The notes under the pieces were generated by a model. That model was not told where the DNA came from. It worked only from the letters and a program-made list of their open reading frames with translations, and did not search any database. Made by a program: the position numbers and the translations under genes. This document shows positions 37,201 through 48,700 of a DNA stretch of 64,000 nucleotides, in pieces. The first letter of the stretch is position 1. Each line of letters starts with the position of its first letter. Source of the DNA: Mactromeris polynyma (lineage: Eukaryota > Mollusca > Bivalvia > Venerida > Mactridae); NCBI GenBank assembly GCA_032209605.1, contig JASFXZ010000011.1, positions 20,156,255 to 20,220,254 of the forward strand. Direction: 5' to 3'.

Positions 37201-40190
37201 ACGTTTCACTATACTAGGAAAAATATATTTCCCACGTGCTTATCGTAGTGTCAGATAGGCTACGTATGTCCCCATTGCGATAGGGTATGGATCGTCTTTA
37301 TATAAGTTCATGGTATAGAATATGCCCATCTCGGGCATGAAAAGAAGCCATATTTTATTGACCAAACTCTTATTCCCGCCATACCGAACAATATGGATTT
37401 CCTATACGTTAAAATTGTACAAAATTGTGAGATTGTGAGAATTTTTAGATTCTTAAATAATGTAAATATTTCAATGGGGTCAAATAAAATTGTGCGATTC
37501 AGGTATCATGGCCACAACTATTAAGGTCGGTTGGAATATGTTTTCTTTTTGTTTTCAGTTTTTGTTTGGATTTGTCAATAGTGCAATAGGTTACGGTTTT
37601 AATATCTCATTGTGGCGTGGGGAGACATATTTCTCCTAAGCAAGTACGTAGTTGTACATAGTGTCAGCATTTTTTGGTCAGATTTTGTTTTGTACAGTTA
37701 TGGCCCTTTGTTCCAAAAAAAAATACCAAGCTCTAGTTCACATGTTCACATTTGGTGTTGTTTTGCAGTCAATTTTTCCGTTTTTGAGGAAGTATGGCGG
37801 GTCCTTTTGATAGGGGAAATTTGCATCATGAATCCCCAAATTTGGGTATTTATGAGGTGAAAATTTTAAATAATTTTACTGAAGGGGAATTTGTTTGTTA
37901 AGTAGGGAAAAATGAATACCAATATTGGCCCAAATTTGCCATAAAAAAGAGCTGTTTTGTTTTTACAGATCTTGCTGCTACAGAACTGTTGATGTGATCT
38001 GCTAGCATTGGCACTCTGCTGGAAATCCTTAGAGTTAAATAATGAAATCGTATTCTTTCAAAATTACCTTTTTTTCACAAAATCTCTGTCATTTTATTAA
38101 AACAACGAATACACTAGAATGCTTAATAACTGAGCATTATGTAAAAGCATATGATTTAAAATGTAATTTAACAATTGTAATTGATAATGTACACTTATTT
38201 CTTATTTAAGAAATGGGTACGAAAGTACATGCTTATATTTATACCAATATGTAATGTTTAGTTACCTCCACATTGGTACAGCATTTAAATTGTAAATGCT
38301 ATCATGAAGGTTACATATAATCTAAATTTTAAACAAATTTATTATCTCCATCATAATCAATTATTCATAATGAGAATAATGATACCTGTGTTCCGTGGCA
38401 AAACAGCAATAACAATAAACCATATCGTGAGTACCACAATACATCTCGATATCACTGTCCGGATGGTACTGGCATTTAGCAACATCAGGAACTGGACTTA
38501 TTATGGGTAGGATTGTTTTCGACTTCTGCAATGATGCGACGCTAACTAATGTGTGTTTTCATATATCGGATGTGATATCTCCCGCAAATGTTACATAGAA
38601 ACTGTTTGAAGTCTTCACAGAAGTCAGTGGCTTCTTGTTTTGAACCATGTGCGTGCATTGTATCCACTCATGATTGAACAGCGCTTCTGGTCCATCCTTA
38701 TTATTTATTTTTTATCAAATTTACATATTTGTAAAGCTTAAGGCATGAAGATTTTAAAGCCGTTTGCACACATTTAGATTTCCTTTTATTTACTGAGATT
38801 TACCCGACCAGTCCGTTTTTCCGTGCTTTGTATATATAGCCATGGTTCGTGTCTACAAAGTTAAAAAGGGCCAACACTTTTTCACGATCTTTCTGAAAAA
38901 CGGAATACATATTGCAGAGATACTATATTTTTCAAAACCGTTTGCACAATTTTGATATCTCAATCCGTTGTTTAGATATTTACTATTTCCTACAATTCCC
39001 ATGTATTTTCCCATAATCACGTTATCGATGGTGGCTAAGTGAGGCGCTATGAAAGTTGGGTATGTTTCTAAAACAAAGCGTTTCGAGAAAAGATACATAA
39101 AGTTGCTTCCTGTAACTGTGACTACCTATTCCAATGAGAAATAGTATTATATTTTACAAATAGACATAAAATCATACATTGAATTAGGAGATCTATGAGA
39201 AAATATAATATGGAGACTGATTGGCGTAGTTTATGATTTGATAGTTAATGATATTTGGCCCGTTTTATCAATATTCCTAACTGCCGATCCTTCTGTTATC
39301 AGTAGGCAAACTAACTTCTCAGAGGAAGACAAACAAACTTCGGTGGACAGCTACTTAAAAGTACTGGGACAACGTTACAGAACACTGAATAGTATTCAGT
39401 AAGATATGCCGGCAGATATGCCTGCCCGCTAAAATGCTATTTCTTAAAAACATCATGGGTGATCAGGTTTGCTATTTCAGGTCTGATGACTAAGATGCGA
39501 ATGTTTACCCAACAGGGGCTGGTCATAAGAGGTTCGACCTTAAATATGATATTACTGTAATGGTGTGGCGCTTTATTATTTATTGAGGATTTAATACTTT
39601 AATTTACAGTCAAATGTCATTTAGGATGCCATTCTGCTGGTGATGTTAATGATGCAGACTGATATTAAAGAAAATATGAAGTGCTGCTTAAAGTCACAAC
39701 TACTGTAATTCTAATGCTTCATAAGAGTTCATAATAGGAACAATCAACCAAAGCATTTCATTGCCAAATGAAAATAATTAATCTGTCTTTATATATTAAT
39801 AGTTTAATAAATTTCGTGTCTCAACAGTTTAGAATTAGGCTAAGTAATAATCTAATAATAACTTTCAATTTTAAAAGTTGTATGACACACTTGATACTGT
39901 ACTTTAAATGTAAACCATTCATTTTAAGTCCATGTACAGTTCCACATACACTCTATTCTTATTCCATCTTCAAATTACCTTTTGATTATCAGAAGTTTTA
40001 CTTTGTTAATGTATTTTATAATGTAATATGAAGTAGATGAATTGATTAAAAAGTTCCTAACTAATGTTGATTAATTTGAAATAATAACGTTACGAAAGCG
40101 TATAACCATTCGTAGCATTTTTGTGAAACTTACTAATTCGTAGCGTATGTAAGCAAACGAAAGTATTGATAAAACGCTGACTTGCGATCG
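34210..40190. other. No supported gene
   Basis: AT-rich with short frames on both strands. Two suggestive but unsupported peptides (near 36360 and 38390) are listed under rejected items. A possible AATAAA near 34552 could serve the secreted-protein gene. Confidence 0.35.
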
Positions 40191-40199
40191 TAAGAACGT

Positions 40200-40379
40200 C
40201 GTAAGGAACGCTTTTTCTTTATCCAAAAAACAAAGCGACGGGCATAATCTTCCGTCTATCACATCATGTCTATCTATGTACGCTCTGCTCAGAGCCATCA
40301 CCTCATCTTTGGACCAGTTTTCTTTGGGCTTCTTTTGTGGTGGCTCTGGCAAACTTGCAGACGATCGTTGTTTACAATT
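40200..40379 (-). CDS. Possible Myb/SANT-like DNA-binding domain fragment
   Basis: Minus-strand reading 'KKPKENWSKDEVMALSRAYI' then 'DRHDVIDGRLCPSL'. The W-S-x-[DE]-E...L..AY..R pattern fits the Myb/SANT-like domains of PIF/Harbinger-associated proteins and related host genes. Similarity fades after about 45 residues, so it is an exon or a transposon remnant. Confidence 0.35.
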
Positions 40380-40519
40380 TTGAAAAACGCGTGCGTTATT
40401 ACGTTATAACCTCCGATTGAAGAGTTACGAACTTATTTCACGTAAGTGGAAAAAAACGGACTTAAGTTTCGCGTATGTTTTGCGTAAGTTAATAATTTAC
40501 GTAGGTCGTAGGTTCTATA

Positions 40520-42700
40520 TCATACACTGCCTCGTTTCAAAAAGATGGGACCAGTGATTTCGTCCCCGCAAATACCGAGAGGAGACCGGCAAATAGCTTT
40601 GCCTTTATTGTAATGGTTCAGGTGGATTTATATATTTTATTGCTTTACGGATAAGACCAGACTGCTCAACAGATATCAATTGTAAAGTTAAATCTTATTT
40701 AAAAGTTGTTTTAATAACTAACGCATCTAAGCTAAAATTTATACAAGGGTTTGCTTTTGAAGTATTTATTTCCAACGAGTGAGATCCTGTTCAATGTTAC
40801 AAGTATTTATTTCCAACAAGTGAGGACAGGTCCTGTTCAATGTTTAACATACGGCGGATATCCAACTAGTACTTTTTTCGGAGAGCACTTACAGTAGTAG
40901 TAAGTGCCCACTTTGCACAGAGAAGTATTTATTTCCAATGAATAAGGTCCTATTCAATGTTTGACATACGGCGTATATTTCGGAGAGCAGTAGCTTCACT
41001 CACTATTCGCAGATACAAATGTTACATATTTTTAAGTTGCAATACGGATTTACTATTAATTCCGTGGTGGATGCAATCGTTCTAAAAACAATTAAGGAAA
41101 ATCAAATGGCACACTTGGTGTAATTTGGTCACGTGACTTTCTTCCCACACGTTAACCACCGCAAATTATATACTGCACAATTAACTACCAAGACATATGT
41201 CGAATAAAATACGTGCTCAACGAAAGTTTAGTGTTGCAGGAAATTAGCCAGTCGAATACGCCTGTGCTCACCGGTTCTTGCTTATTTTTACATATCTTAA
41301 ACAAATAGTGGATGATAGTAATTAACGCGGATGAGGCCGATTGCAATTATCGTTACAAATAAAGCGAGCATCGATCATTGCTTAATTTCTTAATGGTCTG
41401 ACTGTTGTTCATATTAGGAAAAAAACAACAGATGTCAATTTTGTTTTATTTCCTAAAGGTTTAGGCAGATTTCAATATAAATAAAATTAGTATCGATAAC
41501 TGCATAATATCTTAACTGGTGAGGACAAATTGAATACTACTTCCAAATAAAGTGACCATCGGTTCTTGCTTAATTTCTAAACAAGTAAGGCCGTTTTTCA
41601 TGTTAGAAAGAAATAATGGCATATATTAGTTTTTTTAATTTCCTAACGCGTGAGGCCGATTTTATATTATGAACAAATAAAGTGAGATATAATGTTTGGC
41701 TTATTTATTTGCAATGTACTACTTACAACCACTTCCTCTTCCCCATGCGCAGTTCTTTTACTTGATATAATATTCATATTATTTTTCTACCCCCTTTCGG
41801 CATATTCTTACTAAAATTTCTCGGCTTGTTCTGTGATGTATTCCATCCTTTAATCCCCCCGAGTTTTTCCCTTAATTGTCTTTTGTTATTTGTATGGTCG
41901 GCCTAACCGTTCCTTGCACCCCTATTCCCATGCATGTTTACCACTGTACCTCCTCAGTGCCTCGAACTAGTACATCTAGATCAAGGGACGGATTCTTATG
42001 CCATTGAGTATGTAGAGACACCAAGATGTATACTTTTATTGACTCATGTTTCTATAACAATGTAACAAACATGCGCTTGTATGCCCCTTTTCATGGGAAG
42101 TCTGATAATTAACCTAAGTAAATATTAGTGTGCCATCAGCTGTTGGCCCTACTATAGTAGCGTGATTTTCCATTGGTCTATTTCTTAGAGGCTTTTTTCT
42201 TAGGAAAGTAGTTGTTTAGTCTTTCAAAATACACTAGCTGCTAAGATTAACACATTCTTGATGATTTGAGTCTGCGACAAATCTCAATTAGGATTTTTTG
42301 TTAAAATCGGAACAAGACCAAGAAGCAAGAATGGTAATATATACAGTCAGATTGAGTTAGTTAATTCAGAGCTATATGAGTAGTGGCGCTCTTAAATATC
42401 GCAATATATGCATGTTTAACATCATAAAGTGAGTTTTTTGTATTAGGGCTTTCAGTAGCATAAACAATTAGGGTAATGTAGTAAGCTTTTGCAGCTATTT
42501 GGGTGCACGAAGACCCTAGGCGCTGCTACTGGCATTAGTTTGGACATAGTCGAATGTAGGCTTGGTATAACCACCGACCTTCACTTAACCAATTGGATAG
42601 AATTCAAGCGCAAATGTAAACTTACTTAAACTAACTACGTACACTTTTGTAAGACACACGGAATATTCAGATATTAAAATATAAAACTTCATTTAAATAA
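40520..42700. other. Spacer block 2 upstream of copy B
   Basis: Aligns with 55450-57690 along most of its length and with block 1 from 40760. It holds no gene, but being upstream of both B and C it should include their promoter. It holds the empty sites for the two insertions in block 1. A TATAAAAC at 42680 is too close to the start codon to be a convincing promoter. Confidence 0.7.
41690..41960 (+). repeat. Dispersed repeat family copy in spacer 2
   Basis: Relative of 15850-16030; the same position in spacer 3 is 56355-56640, so it preceded the B/C duplication. Confidence 0.6.
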
Positions 42701-42705
42701 CAAAT

Positions 42706-42751
42706 ATGGGAATTACAACAGGCGCAATTGTAGGAACGTATATCTGTCTAT
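42706..42751 (+). CDS. Copy B start exon (signal peptide)
   Basis: ATG then MGITTGAIVGTYICL, donor 't|gtaagt'. Matched in copy C at 57699-57744. With the microexon it gives a 22-residue leader ending PAIRA before the V-type domain. Confidence 0.7.
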
Positions 42752-45700
42752 GTAAGTACACAGTTAACAGATAATTATAACATAGATCAATCATAATTTG
42801 GAAGTTTTATTGACATTTGATGTACTGAATAGCATACTGATTTCCTAACCAGACACGGCATGAAGTTAATATGTCACAATACATGTTGGAGGCAGATTCA
42901 ATAATTTGTCTTTTCCCATACTTTATTATATCAGTCCTATATAGTTATGTTATTATGTCATACAAGTATTTTGCTGGTCGAAATACTACGTGTGAACGTC
43001 GATGCGATTTGTTAAAACGGCATGACATTTTTTTCTCTCTTCTCAGATGGATATAAATTATACAAGTAGTTTTAAATCAGAAAGTAGCCGCTTATAGACA
43101 TCAAAACGTTGCCAACGGTTTTCCATAATCATGTGCGACGAATATTAGTCATTTTAGATTTTTGAAGGATAGTGCATGATACAGAAGATGTCTCAGTTCC
43201 AGAAGCATCCCTGGTTTTTACCAGCCCATTGTAAACCATCGTACACGGGACTTCGGTTTTTGCCTCATCCGAAAGACTGTTAGAACTGTTAGTGGTGCAG
43301 CGGGGGATCGAACATGCGACGCCTGGATTACTAGTCCAGCGCGTTACCACTGAAGCGCGGATCCGCTTTAGAATTGCTACACAGACATGTACAAAGATAT
43401 GAACTATATATTATAGTAAGACTACTGTTTGACATACTAACTTTGTACGCTGAAGCGTTTCATTTATTCGCCTCTGTCCCCTCACCTTGTTCCGTCCTTA
43501 CGATCCTATCTATCTCTAGGAACTACTAGGTCTTTACATAGTTTACGTTTGCTATAATTAATACCATTTATCAAATACATGTATATCCGATTCACATCGG
43601 TCCTTTTGAGCATGTACGGTATATTTATCTCTTTTGTTCAATAATTATATTTCCAGGCCTTCCAGCAATACGCGGTAAGTTTGCGTTTAAACTCGTTTGT
43701 GCGCAATACGTATGTTTCATTCTAATTGTAAAAGTTTTTTTATAAGTGTTAAATATTCAGGAATTTTCAAAATCTATTGCATTGAATAGGTAACGGAGTA
43801 AGTAACGTTATCGATCCATGCACGAACCAAACTGCATTAACGACGAGATAAATGAATATGAAAATCGATCAGTGAATTAATATTATGCGACGCGGTTCGC
43901 TTAAAATGTCGAATTGTATTTGGTATGTAGAAATGAGACTGTATTTAGTATTACAGAAATGTATATAAAGTCATTAGTTTGATATCGATGTTGTTTTTGC
44001 TATATAACATCTTTTTACATTCTGAACCATATTTGAATGTAACATTTGTGAATCAACGATGCAACATGGGTCATATTGCCTTGATAGTAGTACACTTATT
44101 TATTCTAAGGTCAGAACAATAGTACACGAAACGTGTAATTCATTCTTAAATTGCAGCGTTATCCTTCACATGTAGCGAAAAAAAAGAAAACGGGACAGTT
44201 GATTGTGAATTCAATACTACAAATGATGTAGATTGGTATTATAAACATCGCATAATAGGTAACTGTGTCGGTGGATTTTGCTTGTCTTATGCAAGTACGT
44301 CGAATGGCAGTCGTTTCTCATTTACTGGGATGGATTATAAGATTATTATTTCAAACTTCACACTTGACGACTGCGCTATGTATGGCTGTAAAGATGTGTT
44401 ATCTTCAGAATATGAAAAATTTCCTTATTGTCCAGGTAAGTTGATTTGTGTATATTGTTTGTACATTACATAATTTTAGTACGAATCATGAGAAGACTAT
44501 CTCATTGTTTAAAATATCTGAGGAAACGAATCAATCATTGATATATGCTCTGTAGGACCATATGCTTCACAGATCACATTTTTCACGTGTGTGAGGAATA
44601 GGATCTCATCTTTTACACAACACAGTCACACATTTATATTTCCTGTGAACTTTAATGTGACATGAAATAACATTCCTAACATTTGGAGAAAGTCTACCGA
44701 AAATGTACAAGTTTATGCTCCTCGTAGGGAGTGCTTATAGTTGCCGCTTTGTCCGTCCGTCTGTCCGTCCATCCGATATAATTTTGTTCGGACCATAACT
44801 CAAAAACTGCTGTCGGGATTTCAATGAAATGTAGATATATATTAGAGGGGAAATGGAGTGTGCAAAACCCATAATCCAATTATCAGTCATTACTGAATTA
44901 TCTCCTCTTTACCTTTTGTTCGTTTTCCCTTGTACCGACATGTGTAATACAATTGCAGCCTTTTCATGGACAATGGGTATTCGGGGGCATCCATCGCTTC
45001 CAGCGATACTCTTGTTTTTGGTTGGCTTTAGCTATATAAAAACGGCAATGACTGTGTTCGGGGAGCACCCATCGCTTCCAGCGATACTTAAATATGTCTC
45101 CATTTTTTCAATATTGCTGGGTTATGAACTCCGAAATGTGTTTGTTTGAAGTCGTATGTTACAAGGTTGGTTTCATAGAAACCGGTCGATCAAAAACAGA
45201 TTAAAGCTCTCCCTCTCTCTCCCCCTCTCTCTCTTCTCTCTCGAAAACATAACTGGTCGAATCAGGGCTCCTGAAGGCTTCTCATTACCCTTCTACCTGA
45301 TAACATAAACATATTTGTTCTAAAGTATGTCCATGTCAACAAAAATATAACAATAAACAATCTAAATTTGACAACTTTCATTTTAATGTTTACAAATTCC
45401 GACACATTATGTTGTTTTACGCCATGTTTTGTGCATTGGGTAAAGAGAGTCACTCAGCGAAATCGTACGACAAATGCACCAGTGATGATATGTCAGGATT
45501 TGGAAAAGTTTAACGTTATATTGACAAAAATCTAATGTGTTGTTAAGAAAACGTTTCATTTTTTCAGAAGATGTTGTGAAGAAATAAGAATTTAAGTTGT
45601 CTTGGTAGTAATTGTATCCGGATAAGTTATGTATTACTGCATATGTCCATGCCGTGCCCTATCGAATGCTCAAAAGAAACATGTGAAATTGACTGTAGCG

Positions 45701-48700
45701 CCGAAAGATCATTCACAAGTTAAGATGGTCTAATTCCATGTCAACCAGCATTGCACTGATTTCTTCTATTAAACCTTTACTGAAACATTGTACAAATTCT
45801 GAAAGGCGTTTTAAGCGGTTTATTTAGTTATATATTTCTCGTTGTTTCAAATAGTTCCTATCACATCCATCAACATGACAACACCAACCAATCCTGTCGA
45901 AATAGTAGAAGGTACCATGGCTGAACTTCACTGTCGTACATCCAGCGGTTACCCAGCAACAACAGTATCTTGGTATAAAGACGTTACACCTGGTGTATCC
46001 GGTGGTGTTGTACTAATACGGGACAATAGCATCAGAGATTCAGTTAAAACTGGAGTCGATCTGGAGGAAGTTACCAATAGTACATTACACCTGTATCCAT
46101 CTAGAGCTGACAGTGGTCACATTATATATTGCAGTACAAACAACACAGCCGTTCATATGATTTCACAGAGAAGTCCACTAATCAAAGTCTTGTGTAAGTA
46201 CATACTTAACTTCACCCTCAGTTATATTTCTTAGTACAATACTGTTGGAATCTAAAATAGAAATGAACATGAAGTCGAGCAGGTAAAGTCACAAACAGAG
46301 TAAACAGCCACCCCAAAACGACAAGGGGGCAGATCATTTGGCATTCGTAAATACAAATATGGGGATCCGACTTCAATGCTACGTATTGTATTTCACTCGA
46401 AATACAACATTTACAAAGTTTATTTAGTAGTATGTGCAGTCATTTCTCAAGACAATACATTTACTTCTAAAACATTTACTTCTACTACTAAAAGACAGAA
46501 TAAGTTGCTTAGTCCTAATAATTCTATGTCAAGGTGCATTAGGACATAATTTAGCTTCACTGTAATAACAAACATGTTAATAATAGTTATTATGTTGTCA
46601 GGGATGATCATTTGGCAAAGTGTATCTAAAAAAACCACCAAACCTCATTAGATCTTTATTTGTAACTTTTTTATTTAGATGTTCCGTACACACCTATTGG
46701 TTTGTCATACAATGCATCAGTGTTACAATGGCAACCTGGATTTGATGGTGGATTACAGCAAACGTTTGTTGTACAATTGAGAAAACAGTCTACCGATTAC
46801 TGGATGGAAAGAAGCATAATACATGAACGAGAAACACATCTTTCGTTGAGCCTTTCCTTCCTTGACGATGGTACAAACTATACCGCCATGATTTATGCAT
46901 TCAATTATTTAGGAAACAGTGCTCTAAAACAAGGAATATCGTTTATAACTAGAGGTAAACAGATAACAATGTTATTGCTCAGTAATATATGTACTGTCGT
47001 TGCATAATGTAACTTATTCGCAAGGGTAATATGTATGACACAAGGCCATAACATGTGCAACCCTTAAGTTAGTGTACAAAATGAACATTTTGGGAATATA
47101 AACTGAAATCAAGAATGGTATTTAGTATTAATGAAATTCCCATTCTTGTTTCACAATCAAAGTAAATAACATAAGTTCGTCTATTGTTATTTGTATAAGT
47201 TTCAGGAACACTTGCATCTGACACAGTATCAAGTCGTGAACCATCAATTGCTAGGTACATCGATGGCGTTGTTGGTGGCAGCGTTCTTGTTATCAATTGT
47301 GTTGCTTTCTGTGTAATGTTTGTGGTAAGAAAAGGATTTTGCTCCAATCATGAAAACGGTGAGAGACTGTCGTCTTTTGTATTTGTTTACGTCTAAATCT
47401 TAATGTCTGCTTATTTGCGCCTCTTGTATGTGGCATTTCTTGTCTGACTTCTGTGTTCACTTTATTGTGTTTTGGTTCACAATTCTGAAATAATTGCTTA
47501 AGTTGCAAATTTACGAAGGGTGGACACATACGCGGCTAACTCTTTCAAAACATGTATATACGATATAAGTTAATTGAAATTTTGTTTCTACACTACGAGT
47601 ACCAAATATAATGGATTATTTCAGCCAGATTTAGTTTTAGAGTAATTATTTTATTCTCATGTTCTGGTTCATTATTACCTAAACCAGGTTCTTAAGTCCC
47701 AATGAATCCCTTAACAGTAGATCACTCGAACATGATTTGCGGTCCCTAAGTACAATTTCATTTATGTTTCACCATGAATTGGTCGAACAATACAACACAT
47801 TTGATTGAGCAGTTGATATGTCGTGGGAATTTCTTGACTGTTGTACTATATACATGAACGTATGTGACAAACAAATCACATAGTAGATCCATGAAATAAA
47901 TCTACTTACAGAACAATAGACGGAGAATCTAAATTGTTAATTATCTATTACTGCAGCAGGAAGACAATTCTAAAACACCGAAAGGGTCACTGAATACGAA
48001 CATTATGTCAGATAGACGAATCCTTTAACGTTATTGAAGTCTTAACCAAACAGCAGTTTGAAGCCTTGGATCTGTCAATTAGGGATTACATATGTTAGAT
48101 ATAGAGATGTAAGATAAGGAATACGTCAAAATGATCGAATATACAATAAAGCCAGCAATAACAGATAGTTCCTACATCTACAATATTAACCTCCATTGTT
48201 CTAAATCATCAGCCATTTTGATAGGCAAAACTGATAACCCCTTACAGGAGTAATTTCCAATATGTGATAATTAAGAAAACACAAAGGTAGTTTGCATGAC
48301 TGGTGACTACCACTTTTTCTTCAACTTACTGAGCCAACTGCCCACATGATCATAATGAATAAGTTATTGTGTTATTTCTGATTAGAGCATCATTGTTTAC
48401 AATATATTCCCTATAAACATTAAGGAAATGCCTATCAATATGGCCGACAATTCAGAACAAGGGAGGTAAATATTGTAAATGTGGGAACTATCTAATAAAT
48501 ATCTAATTGCAGACCACGAATTGTACGACCAGCAGCAGTCAGAAACTCCACCAAGGTATGTAATCTTTCCAACTACCATTGTGACTTTATTTCAATAGGT
48601 ATTATCAGAAAACAAGACATATATTGAAAAAAGACAGTCGGCGAAATTTAAGGTTAAGATCTGTTAAAAAAATGTCGAGATTTTACGATAGCTGGTCACT

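Noticed and set aside
38375..38520. 'CVPWQ..CPDG', faintly kringle-like
   Set aside because: Stops lie within a few codons upstream and in the middle; spacing is not right for a kringle.
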